DNA of 7,299 nucleotides from Thermoproteota archaeon (lineage in GTDB: Archaea > Thermoproteota > EX4484-205 > JAAOZP01). A program made the translations under genes and the position numbers. Of this stretch, positions 1-6,056 are shown piece by piece; the stretch's first letter is position 1; each line of letters starts with the position of its first letter. The stretch spans positions 1 through 7,299 of the forward strand of contig JANXDK010000023.1 in the NCBI GenBank assembly GCA_025059435.1, read 5' to 3'. Below the pieces are notes generated by a model. It saw nothing but the letters and a program-made list of their open reading frames with translations. It had not been told where the DNA came from and made no database searches.

Positions 1-638
1 TTTAAGACACCTCTACAACCCTCGCATGCCACATTGTTTGAAGGACATAGTGCCCCGCAGCCACCTACCGTAACTGGTCCGAGACACAGATCTCCTCTCA
101 TCATAAATATGCATTCTTCACCATTCATCTTACACTCCATACAGACTGTAAGTCCAGGTATATACGGTGGAACATGTATTACAAGTGACATTAGCGTGTT
201 AACCAATTCCTTCTTATCTATCGGACAACCGTAAAGACACGCATCTACATTAACGTATTCGTTTAAGCCAAAGGCTTTTCCCGATCTTATATGTTCTGGA
301 GAAGAATACACCGTGCTCTCTACTTCTCCTTCAGGAATAATGTTTTTAATTGCATTCAACCCGCCTGTGGTTGCACATGCTCCCACTGCGACAAGAAACT
401 TGGAGAGCCTCCTAACCCTTTTAACCATTGTTGCCTCTTCCTCATTTGTAATTGCTCCTTCAATCAAAGCTACGTCTAAGGGCTCGTCAGGAAGATCATC
501 ATCGCTAATCATCCTGAAGTACTTTAATTCGACATGTTTCAAAACTTCCAGCAGGTTCTCCCCTAAATGTACTAATACCATTTGACACCCCGAACACGAG
601 GTTAGTTTGAAAACGCCAACCTTTAACTTATCAATCAT
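1..638 (-). CDS. hydD: Sulfhydrogenase delta subunit HydD ([NiFe] hydrogenase small subunit, group 3b), 3' end missing
   Basis: This is the small, electron-transfer subunit of a cytosolic group 3b [NiFe] hydrogenase, passing electrons between the Ni-Fe site of HydA and the HydB/HydG module. From ATG at 638, 212 codons read open to the left edge, so the C-terminus lies outside the window. Visible motifs are C15-S-G-C18 near the N-terminus, VGACATTGG with C88, and YGCP with C138: the four proximal-cluster ligands. A C-terminal extension follows with C166, C169, C176, C185 (CMEC...CLGPVT) and C194, C198, C205, C208 (GGCGALCP...CEGCRG), giving two more [4Fe-4S] clusters. This extension is what distinguishes HydD from the short HoxY type. 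The Pyrococcus homologue is, from memory, about 260 residues, so roughly 50 are missing. It starts 11 bases after the hydG stop, with a strong SD (GTGAGGTG) seven bases upstream. The large subunit hydA is expected next, outside the window. An F420-non-reducing hydrogenase small subunit is the main alternative, less likely given the HydB/HydG neighbours. Confidence 0.92.
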   Translation of the reverse strand, partial: MIDKLKVGVFKLTSCSGCQMVLVHLGENLLEVLKHVELKYFRMISDDDLPDEPLDVALIEGAITNEEEATMVKRVRRLSKFLVAVGACATTGGLNAIKNIIPEGEVESTVYSSPEHIRSGKAFGLNEYVNVDACLYGCPIDKKELVNTLMSLVIHVPPYIPGLTVCMECKMNGEECIFMMRGDLCLGPVTVGGCGALCPSNNVACEGCRGVL

Positions 639-645
639 TTTCAAA

Positions 646-653
646 CACCTCAC
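646..653 (-). promoter_or_regulatory. Shine-Dalgarno site of hydD
   Basis: On the minus strand this reads GTGAGGTG, complementary to the archaeal 16S rRNA 3' end. It lies seven bases before the ATG at 638 and overlaps the hydG stop codon (650-652). It fixes the hydD start and implies translation coupled to hydG. Confidence 0.7.
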
Positions 654-1489
654 TCAATGACATCGGGGAGAAGACCTATCTCCTCTAGGTTGAAGACTGG
701 ACCATCCTTGCAAACGTATTTGTACCCTATTTGACAATGTCCACACTTTCCTATCCCACATTTCATTCTCCTCTCTAAAGAAAGAAAGACCTCTGAGGGG
801 TAGAAGCCTATTCGGAGCAGTAATTGAGCAGTAAACTTCATCATGACCTCTGGGCCGCAGACAAATACACTGGTATATCGCATCCTTGGTTTCACGTATT
901 TTAAGAGCTCTGTCACAACCCCTACATCATGCTCCCATTTAACATTAGGCGGAACATAGTCAACGGTCAAGTAGAGACGAGTATTTGGAATATTCCTCCA
1001 AGACTCAAATTCGTAAGCATATATCATGTCTCTCGGTATCCTGGCTCCGTAAAGAATGTCGAGGGCACCGTAAAGATCCCTGTGCTTAGCAATATAGTGT
1101 ATCACTGGTCTTAAGGGAGCGAGGCCCATTCCACCAGCTATGAGTATAAGGTCATTCCCAACAACTTTCTCCAGAGGCCAAGGCTTGCCGTATGGGCCTC
1201 TTACTCCAAGCGTATCGCCTGGCTTCAAGTTAAATAGCGCAGTAGTTACTCTGCCAACTTTTCTAACAGTATTTTCGAAAACATCCTTCTCCTCGGGGCT
1301 GGAGCATATCGAGAATGCTGATTCCCCGACACCGAAATATGAGATTATGTCGAACTGTCCGGGTCTGAACCTCAAAGCTTCACCGTTTAACATTTTCAGC
1401 CTGAAAGTCTTCGTCGTCGGGTTTTCGTCTCTAACGTCTATTACTTTCGCAAAGGCAGGTACGTAAGGATTTTCGAATCCGTTGCTCAT
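650..1489 (-). CDS. hydG: Sulfhydrogenase gamma subunit HydG (FAD- and NAD(P)-binding oxidoreductase)
   Basis: This is the pyridine-nucleotide-handling subunit of the group 3b hydrogenase, of the ferredoxin-NADP reductase-like family that includes PyrK and AsrB. It would exchange electrons between NAD(P)H and the Fe-S chain through FAD in the cytosol. Of 279 residues, 1-105 form the flavin-binding beta-barrel, with RPGQFDIIS at 42-50 and the FAD phosphate loop ESAFSICSSP at 56-65. Residues 113-215 form the nucleotide-binding fold, with AGGMGLAPLRP at 118-128 and CGPE at 211-214. The C-terminus carries a [2Fe-2S] motif, C244-x4-C249-x2-C252-x7-C260. Length fits the family (280-295). The ATG overlaps the hydB stop as ATGA and has an AAGGGGTGA ribosome site six bases upstream, so the start is secure. 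AsrB of anaerobic sulfite reductase is a close relative, but the adjacent hydD points to hydrogenase. The NADH or NADPH preference cannot be read from the sequence. Confidence 0.93.
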   Translation of the reverse strand: MSNGFENPYVPAFAKVIDVRDENPTTKTFRLKMLNGEALRFRPGQFDIISYFGVGESAFSICSSPEEKDVFENTVRKVGRVTTALFNLKPGDTLGVRGPYGKPWPLEKVVGNDLILIAGGMGLAPLRPVIHYIAKHRDLYGALDILYGARIPRDMIYAYEFESWRNIPNTRLYLTVDYVPPNVKWEHDVGVVTELLKYVKPRMRYTSVFVCGPEVMMKFTAQLLLRIGFYPSEVFLSLERRMKCGIGKCGHCQIGYKYVCKDGPVFNLEEIGLLPDVIE

Positions 1490-2514
1490 AGCAATTCACC
1501 CCTTAACATAGCAACTATACTAGTAATATCAATCTTCGCCGGACATTGCTCTATGCACCTTCCACAACCAACACATCCTAATGCACCGTACTGGTTAAGC
1601 CAATAGTTCATCTTATGGTTGACGAATTGTCTTATCCTAGCGGAGAGATCCTTCCTAAAATTCCCACCTAACGCTACTTCAGCATACTCCCAGAGGAGAC
1701 AGCCATCCCATGTTCTCGCTCTTATAATACTTCCAGAATCCAATTCGGGTTCGTCAATAACGTTAAAGCAGAAACAAGTAGGACAAATCATGTTGCAAGC
1801 ACCGCACCCAATGCATTTACCAGCAAGCTCATTCCAAATGGGGTTGTATAATGCTCCAGTCATTATTCTCTGAAGCCCTGCAGTGTTAACATGTCTCTTT
1901 ATCATGCCTTTTACTCTCCTTATGCTCTCATCTTTCTCCATAATATCTGTGCTTGAAGCCTTTGACATATAGAAGTCTTCTATAAGTTCAGAACCTTTTC
2001 TTGAACCCGCTTCTATAAGAAACCTGTCGCCCAAGTCTGTGAGAAGAAGGTCAAAACCCTCCTCAAGAGAAGGACCTGTTCCGAATGATGTACAGAAACA
2101 ATACTCGTCTGCACTCTTACAGTTTAAAGCCATTATCAAAAGGCTTTTTCTCCTAGCCTCGAAGTAAGGGTCCTTAGGACGGTCCATGTATACTCTCTCA
2201 AGAAGGTTAGTCGCATTCACGTCGCAAGGATGAACACCCAGCATTGCAATCTTATCCTCAGGGTTTGGAAGAACCTCTTCTACCTTTCCCTCTCTAATCC
2301 TCAGCAGGATTTCCCTAGGGGGCATTAAGAGAGTCTTTAGAGGAGGCATTGTAATCCTAACGTAATCTAGGGAAACTTCTTCAACCCGGTTCTCACTTAT
2401 CTTCTTGAAAGTGTTTCGAAATTTCCCCTTAACTGGTGCAAAGAGACTGTAGCCCTTGGAGATTATGTGTCTACAGAAGTGGGAAAGCTCGTCCTTTTTC
2501 AATACAAACGCCAT
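1486..2514 (-). CDS. hydB: Sulfhydrogenase beta subunit HydB (iron-sulfur electron-transfer protein)
   Basis: This is the ferredoxin-like beta subunit that wires HydG to the hydrogenase small subunit; it belongs to the HydB/AsrA family (4Fe-4S dicluster). Of 342 residues, the C-terminal third holds two classical cluster motifs: C234-x2-C237-x2-C240-x3-C244 (CIGCGACNMICP) and C314-x2-C317-x2-C320-x3-C324 (CVGCGRCIEQCP). The N-terminal domain has the family blocks GVHPCD (C97), NC at 131-132 and CFCTSFGTGP at 139-148, which may bind a further metal centre. CFCFNV (C247, C249) and C272 add more cysteines. No signal peptide or membrane segment is seen, consistent with a cytosolic protein. It is the first gene of the minus-strand operon, with a TATA box centred about 32 bases before the ATG and no convincing SD, suggesting a nearly leaderless mRNA. 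It is slightly shorter than the Pyrococcus protein (about 365, from memory). AsrA is the alternative family member, disfavoured by hydD two genes on. Confidence 0.92.
   Translation of the reverse strand: MAFVLKKDELSHFCRHIISKGYSLFAPVKGKFRNTFKKISENRVEEVSLDYVRITMPPLKTLLMPPREILLRIREGKVEEVLPNPEDKIAMLGVHPCDVNATNLLERVYMDRPKDPYFEARRKSLLIMALNCKSADEYCFCTSFGTGPSLEEGFDLLLTDLGDRFLIEAGSRKGSELIEDFYMSKASSTDIMEKDESIRRVKGMIKRHVNTAGLQRIMTGALYNPIWNELAGKCIGCGACNMICPTCFCFNVIDEPELDSGSIIRARTWDGCLLWEYAEVALGGNFRKDLSARIRQFVNHKMNYWLNQYGALGCVGCGRCIEQCPAKIDITSIVAMLRGELL
1496..1504 (-). promoter_or_regulatory. Shine-Dalgarno site of hydG
   Basis: The minus strand reads AAGGGGTGA, six bases before the hydG ATG at 1489. It lies inside the last codons of hydB, and the start and stop overlap as ATGA, a usual arrangement for coupled translation. 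Confidence 0.7.
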
Positions 2515-2541
2515 TTCTACTTCACATTATTTACATACATC

Positions 2542-2557
2542 TTTTATAAAACTTTTG
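2542..2557 (-). promoter_or_regulatory. Archaeal promoter (BRE + TATA box) for hydBGD
   Basis: On the minus strand CAAAAG (2557-2552) is followed directly by TTTTATAAAA (2551-2542), a near-ideal BRE plus TATA box. With the usual archaeal spacing of about 25-27 bases from box centre to start site, transcription would begin near 2520, five or six bases before the hydB ATG at 2514. The absence of an SD before hydB fits a leaderless or very short-leader transcript. The start site is inferred from spacing only. Confidence 0.7.
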
Positions 2558-2572
2558 CGATTGTTAAAAAGT
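2551..2572. promoter_or_regulatory. Short inverted repeat in the divergent promoter region, possible operator
   Basis: ACTTTT (2551-2556) and AAAAGT (2567-2572) form six-base inverted arms separated by ten bases. The left arm covers the BRE and the edge of the hydB TATA box, so a bound protein could block minus-strand transcription. The arms are short and AT-rich, so chance is a real possibility. I see no stronger palindrome in the gap 2515-2660. Confidence 0.25.
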
Positions 2573-2622
2573 TTGAAGCATTGTAGCGACGGTAAAGCGT
2601 TATCCAGAGAATAGGGCAATTC

Positions 2623-2632
2623 TTAAATATAA
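2623..2632 (+). promoter_or_regulatory. Putative archaeal TATA box for hoxEFUYH
   Basis: TTAAATATAA lies about 34 bases before the preferred hoxE ATG at 2661. A start site at the usual distance would fall around 2650-2655. That is downstream of the GTG at 2640, which argues against 2640 as the hoxE start. The BRE upstream is less clear than on the other strand. No other plausible promoter was found inside the plus-strand cluster, so the five genes look like one transcript. Confidence 0.5.
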
Positions 2633-2660
2633 TTAACTCGTGGGTCTGAGGGCTGTAAAA

Positions 2661-3179
2661 ATGCCTGATACAGGCTTCCAACAGGTCGGTTTAAAAGTAG
2701 ATAGGCGCTTAACGCTTCTTGAAAATGCTATTAAAAAGCACCAATATAAGAAGGATGCTCTTCTTGAAATACTTCACACAGCTCAAGAGCTTTATGGATA
2801 CTTGGATAGGAGTCTTTTAACCTATATTTCTAAACTTCTGCGACTACCTCCTAGTCACGTCTATGGCGTAGCAACCTTCTACAATCTATTCAAGTTGAAG
2901 AAACCAGGTGCGCATGTTGTAACAGTATGCATGGGCACAGCATGTTACGTTAAGGGCGCTGAGGAAATTGTTTCGACAATAGAGAAAGAGTTTAATTTTA
3001 AGAGAGGCGAGACAACAGAAGATGGAAGATTGTCGCTTTTTGTAACTAGGTGTATAGGAGCCTGTGCAATGGCTCCAAATGCTATTGTCGACGGAGAGAC
3101 TATTGGAAAAGCCACTCCGGAGGAGGTTTTGAAGAAGATTAGGACTATTCTGGAGGCTGCGAAGGTTGAAGCCAGATGA
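2661..3179 (+). CDS. hoxE: NAD-linked hydrogenase diaphorase subunit HoxE (NuoE-like [2Fe-2S] protein)
   Basis: This is the small thioredoxin-fold [2Fe-2S] subunit of the HoxEFU diaphorase, homologous to the 24-kDa subunit of complex I (NuoE). From the ATG at 2661 it has 172 residues. A helical N-terminal part carries the family block around residues 50-80 (PPSHVYGVATFYNLF). The thioredoxin-like domain follows, with the cluster ligands C90-x4-C95 (CMGTAC) and C131-x3-C135 (CIGAC), the exact NuoE spacing pattern. Length matches the family. A GTG at 2640 would add seven residues, but it lies upstream of the inferred transcription start; the ATG has GAGGG eight bases before it. The last 14 bases overlap hoxF. 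It is the first gene of the hoxEFUYH operon. A HndA-type subunit of an NADP-reducing hydrogenase is related, but the following genes are Hox type with a [NiFe] core. Confidence 0.93.
   Translation: MPDTGFQQVGLKVDRRLTLLENAIKKHQYKKDALLEILHTAQELYGYLDRSLLTYISKLLRLPPSHVYGVATFYNLFKLKKPGAHVVTVCMGTACYVKGAEEIVSTIEKEFNFKRGETTEDGRLSLFVTRCIGACAMAPNAIVDGETIGKATPEEVLKKIRTILEAAKVEAR
3152..3156 (+). promoter_or_regulatory. Shine-Dalgarno site that supports the TTG start of hoxF
   Basis: GGAGG lies nine bases before the TTG at 3166, inside the end of hoxE. The first in-frame ATG lies beyond the first [2Fe-2S] cysteines (codon 33), so TTG is the only start that keeps the N-terminal domain whole. Confidence 0.65.
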
Positions 3180-4821
3180 ATTACGTAACTTAGCTCAAAG
3201 GGAGGCTGAACTACGTAAGTCCTACAGGTATAGGATAAATGTCTGTTGCTCAAGCGGCTGCATGCCCTTCGGAGCATTAAAAGTACTGAGCGCATTCAAG
3301 GACGCTGTTAAAGAGTTGGGGGTTGAGGAAGAATGTTACGTGGCTAGAACGGGCTGTATAGGGACATGCTCCATAGCCCCCGCAGTATTGGTAGAGCCTG
3401 GCGATTATCTTTATCAGAATGTTACTACAGACAAGGTTAAGGAGATAGTTAAGGAGCATATTGTTAACGGCAGGCCTGTTAAAGAAATGCTATACGGCAA
3501 TGAAGCTTATTTCAAAAAGCAACTTAGAATAGTTTTAAGAAACGCTGGTAAGATAGATCCTTTGAGAATAGAGGATTACATAGCTGTGGGCGGGTATTAT
3601 GCTCTTCTAAAGGCTCTAACTAGAATGACTCCTGAAGGGGTCATAGAAGAGGTGGCTTTAAGCGGGTTGAAAGGGAGAGGTGGGGCAGGATTCTTAACAG
3701 GGCTTAAATGGAGGTATGTCGCGAGAGCAACGGGCTCTCCGAAGTACGTAATAGCTAACCTAGACGAGGGAGACCCAGGTGTTTTTGCAAATCGTACTCT
3801 GGCAGAAGCAGACCCGCATGCAATAATAGAGGGTATGGCCATAGCTGCTTATGCTGTTGGTGCAAGCAAGGGCTACATTTACGTGCGCAGCGAGTATCCA
3901 CTAGCTGTTGAGACTTTGAAGAAAGCTATCGAGGCAGCTAGGTCGATGGGCTTCTTGGGAGAGAAAATTTTCGAAACGGTATTCAGCTTTGACATTGAGC
4001 TTAGGCTTGGAGCGGGAGCATTCGTAGCAGGTGAGGAAACAGCCATACTCGCCTCTATCGAAGGGAGAAGGGCAATGCCTAGACCTAGGCCGCCCTATCC
4101 AGCACACTCAGGATTATGGGGTAAGCCAACTTTGATAAACAACGTTGAAACATTCGCGAATGTTCCAGTTATATTGCTTAAGGGCAGTGAATGGTTCGCA
4201 AGCATAGGGGTTAAGAACTGCACTGGCACCAAATGCTTTTCTCTAACGGGGAAAGTTAACAATCCCGGGTTAATCGAAGTCCCGATGGGTATAACACTTG
4301 GAGAGGTTGTTTTTGAAATAGGCGGAGGGGTCCCCCCTGGCAGAAAGTTTAAGGCAGTTCAGGTCGGAGGTCCCTCCGGGGGCTTTTTGCCAGAAAATCT
4401 CTTAAATCTTCCGATAGACTACGAGTCTCTAAATAAAGCTGGTGCAATAATGGGCTCAGGTGGAATAGTTGTGTTAGACGATACTTCTTGCATGGTTGAT
4501 ACAGCGAAGTTCTTCACTGAATTTTGCGTAGACGAATCCTGTGGAAAATGCGTTCCTTGCAGAGCGGGTCTTTACAAGCTTTACAAGATTCTTGACGGCT
4601 TTACACGAGGAAAAGGGAGCTTGGAAGACCTTAATAAAGTCGAAGAACTTTGCGAGTTCATTAAAGAAGCTAGCCTATGCGGCCTAGGACAGACAGCACC
4701 CAATCCAACTCTCACTACACTCAAGTATTTCAGAGACGAGTATATTGCTCATATAGTTGAAAAAAAGTGTCCTGCGGGAAAGTGTTTTAAGAATGGTGGA
4801 GGAGAATCAGGGGTTGAGTAA
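3166..4821 (+). CDS. hoxF: NAD-linked hydrogenase diaphorase subunit HoxF (FMN- and NAD(H)-binding, NuoF-like)
   Basis: This is the catalytic flavoprotein of the diaphorase, where NAD(H) exchanges electrons with FMN. The protein has 551 residues. Residues 20-110 form a thioredoxin-like [2Fe-2S] domain (C27-x4-C32, C64-x3-C68), as in HoxF and HndC. Residues 165-340 are the FMN/NAD Rossmann-like domain with GLKGRGGAGF (167-176), NLDEGDPGVFANR (198-210) and GAGAFVAGEETA. The SLBB domain follows. The [4Fe-4S] motif is C459-x2-C462-x2-C465 with C505. The chain ends soon after CPAGKC (535-540) and has no C-terminal 2x[4Fe-4S] ferredoxin domain, unlike HndC or the HydB of bifurcating [FeFe] hydrogenases. 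The TTG start is backed by an SD nine bases upstream and overlaps hoxE by 14 bases. Length matches cyanobacterial HoxF (about 530). A NuoF of complex I is excluded by the N-terminal domain and by hoxY/hoxH downstream. Confidence 0.94.
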   Translation: MKPDELRNLAQREAELRKSYRYRINVCCSSGCMPFGALKVLSAFKDAVKELGVEEECYVARTGCIGTCSIAPAVLVEPGDYLYQNVTTDKVKEIVKEHIVNGRPVKEMLYGNEAYFKKQLRIVLRNAGKIDPLRIEDYIAVGGYYALLKALTRMTPEGVIEEVALSGLKGRGGAGFLTGLKWRYVARATGSPKYVIANLDEGDPGVFANRTLAEADPHAIIEGMAIAAYAVGASKGYIYVRSEYPLAVETLKKAIEAARSMGFLGEKIFETVFSFDIELRLGAGAFVAGEETAILASIEGRRAMPRPRPPYPAHSGLWGKPTLINNVETFANVPVILLKGSEWFASIGVKNCTGTKCFSLTGKVNNPGLIEVPMGITLGEVVFEIGGGVPPGRKFKAVQVGGPSGGFLPENLLNLPIDYESLNKAGAIMGSGGIVVLDDTSCMVDTAKFFTEFCVDESCGKCVPCRAGLYKLYKILDGFTRGKGSLEDLNKVEELCEFIKEASLCGLGQTAPNPTLTTLKYFRDEYIAHIVEKKCPAGKCFKNGGGESGVE

Positions 4822-4822
4822 G

Positions 4823-5527
4823 ATGATAGAACTTACAATAGATGATAAAAAGGTTGTAGCTAAGGAGGGGGACAGTATACTTAAGGTTGCTAGAGAAAAT
4901 AAGATATACATTCCAGCTTTATGTTATCTCGAAGGCGTTTCATCATTCGGAGGATGCAGGGTCTGTGTTGTTGAGATAAAAGGTTCAACAAGAGTATTCG
5001 CTTCCTGCGTAACACCAGTTTCAGAAGGCATGGAGGTCATCACTGATTCGGAAAGGCTTAGACGTTACCGAAAGTGGGCTATAGAACTACTGCTTGCAGA
5101 GAGGCCGCATGTTTGCTCGGTCTGCGTAGCAAACGGGAGTTGTGAACTTCAGCAGCTTGCAACTGAACTTGGAGTCGACCATCTCAGGGTTGAAAGGGAG
5201 TGGACTAATTACGAGTTGGATCTCACTCATGAGAGATTTGCCTATGATCCTAATAGATGCATACTATGTACGCGCTGTATAAGGGTTTGTGATGAGATTG
5301 AGGGCGTGCATACGATAGACCTAATGTTCAGAGGCAAGAACTCAAAAGTAATTTTCGACCTAGATGACAAGTGGAGTTTTGCCGAATCATGCACATCCTG
5401 TGGAAAATGTTCCGCCGTATGTCCAGTAGGCGCATTATATGTTAAGGGTAAGCCGCATTCAGAGGTTAAGAAGAAAGAGCTGGTCTCATTCGTAATAAGT
5501 AGGAGGATTGAGAAGACAATTGGCTAA
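4823..5527 (+). CDS. hoxU: NAD-linked hydrogenase diaphorase subunit HoxU (NuoG N-terminus-like Fe-S protein)
   Basis: This multi-cluster ferredoxin subunit links HoxF to the HoxY small subunit and matches the N-terminal part of complex I NuoG. From ATG at 4823 it has 234 residues. Residues 1-70 are a plant-type [2Fe-2S] fold (C34, C45, C48, C62). H96-x-C98-x2-C101-x5-C107 is the His/Cys3 [4Fe-4S] site in the short-spacer form I associate with HoxU, rather than the H-x3-C of NuoG. Two ferredoxin clusters follow at C146, C149, C152, C156 and C190, C193, C196, C200. The ATG is one base after the hoxF stop, with AGGGG about nine bases before it. An in-frame TTG at 4814, nine bases after GGAGGAG, would add three residues and cannot be ruled out. 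The end overlaps hoxY by eight bases. Length agrees with HoxU, and nothing of the molybdopterin-like part of NuoG is present. Confidence 0.93.
   Translation: MIELTIDDKKVVAKEGDSILKVARENKIYIPALCYLEGVSSFGGCRVCVVEIKGSTRVFASCVTPVSEGMEVITDSERLRRYRKWAIELLLAERPHVCSVCVANGSCELQQLATELGVDHLRVEREWTNYELDLTHERFAYDPNRCILCTRCIRVCDEIEGVHTIDLMFRGKNSKVIFDLDDKWSFAESCTSCGKCSAVCPVGALYVKGKPHSEVKKKELVSFVISRRIEKTIG
5501..5506 (+). promoter_or_regulatory. Shine-Dalgarno site of hoxY
   Basis: AGGAGG lies 13 bases before the TTG at 5520 and only one base before another in-frame TTG at 5508. The second is too close to be used, so the site favours 5520 even though its spacing is on the long side. Confidence 0.5.
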
Positions 5528-6053
5528 GGTAAGGCTTGCAACAGTCTGGTTAAGCGGTTGCTCGGGCTGTCACATGTCGTTCTTAGACCAAGATGAAAAA
5601 CTATTAGAACTTGCAGATAAGGTTGAGCTTGTCCACAGCCCTATTGCAGACATTAAGGATTTTCCCGAGAACGTTGACATAACGCTAGTTGAAGGCGCCG
5701 TTGGAAATGAAGAACAACTTGAATTATTGAAGAAAATCAGAAGAAGAACTAGGATACTCATAGCTTTTGGAGATTGTGCTGTGAATGGTAATGTTACGGC
5801 TCTGAGAAACATTTTAAACGAAGGTAGAGAAAATGTTTTGAAAAGGGCTTATGTTGAAAACACCATGTTTAATCAAGGAGTTCCGACGCAAATACCCCGA
5901 CTTACTGAAAGGGTCTTTGCCTTGAACGAGGTTGTTAAGGTAGACTTTTACATACCTGGTTGTCCACCACCAGCAAGTCTAATAAACTATGTCTTGAACG
6001 AGTTTTTAGACGGGAGGATTCCTGTTTTAGATGGAAAATTCAAGTATGGCTAG
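5520..6053 (+). CDS. hoxY: NAD-linked [NiFe] hydrogenase small subunit HoxY
   Basis: This is the small subunit of the group 3d hydrogenase, carrying only the proximal [4Fe-4S] cluster that takes electrons from HoxH to HoxU. From the TTG at 5520 it has 177 residues, beginning MAKVRLATVWLSGCSGCHMS, which closely resembles known HoxY N-termini. The four ligands are C14, C17, C86 (AFGDCAVNGN) and C148 (IPGCPPP). There is no C-terminal extension with further clusters, no twin-arginine signal and no membrane anchor, so it is a cytosolic, minimal small subunit. It contrasts with HydD at the other end of the window, which has twelve ligand cysteines. The start overlaps hoxU by eight bases; a TTG at 5508 is possible but has no usable ribosome site. 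The stop is TAG, and hoxH begins in the same frame four bases later. Confidence 0.93.
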   Translation: MAKVRLATVWLSGCSGCHMSFLDQDEKLLELADKVELVHSPIADIKDFPENVDITLVEGAVGNEEQLELLKKIRRRTRILIAFGDCAVNGNVTALRNILNEGRENVLKRAYVENTMFNQGVPTQIPRLTERVFALNEVVKVDFYIPGCPPPASLINYVLNEFLDGRIPVLDGKFKYG

Positions 6054-6056
6054 GGG

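Larger units (their letters stand above)
2515..2660. other. Divergent intergenic region between hydB and hoxE
   Basis: This is the only substantial non-coding stretch. It holds the hydB promoter near its left end and the probable hoxE TATA box near its right end, with about 70 bases between the two boxes. No small ORF with a ribosome site, no RNA gene and no strong hairpin were seen. Regulation common to both operons would have to act here. Confidence 0.75.

Noticed and set aside
34..585. Small plus-strand open frames over the left edge
   Set aside because: The minus strand here encodes HydD with all expected cysteine motifs and no stop, so these are shadows of a gene cut by the window edge.
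1295..1322. Apparent loss of the flavin-binding arginine (ESAFSICSS instead of R-x-Y-S) in HydG
   Set aside because: As I recall, HydG-family proteins normally lack this arginine, so it is a family trait, not a defect.
1140..1466. A 108-codon plus-strand open frame inside hydG
   Set aside because: Antisense to hydG, with no domain features or ribosome site; explained by codon bias in the real gene.
2562..2572. A second plus-strand TATA-like element (GTTAAAAAGT) upstream of hoxE
   Set aside because: It would place the start site near 2593, giving a long leader with no feature; the TTAAATATAA element at 2623 fits better.
2515..2660. A SurR-type site (GTTnnnAAC), known from hydrogenase promoters in Thermococcales
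   Set aside because: I read the gap for this pattern and found none; GTTAAAAAG near 2563 does not match the second half.
2640..2660. GTG at 2640 as the hoxE start
   Set aside because: It is upstream of the inferred transcription start and adds seven residues of no recognised value; the ATG at 2661 has a GAGGG site eight bases before it.
2945..3295. A 116-codon minus-strand open frame across the hoxE/hoxF junction
   Set aside because: It lies antisense to two confidently identified genes, its translation shows no recognisable motif, and it has no supporting promoter. It is a shadow frame.
3166..3430. N-terminal [2Fe-2S] domain of HoxF looking like a duplicate of HoxE
   Set aside because: A thioredoxin-like domain on HoxF alongside a separate HoxE is the ordinary design of HoxEFUYH enzymes.
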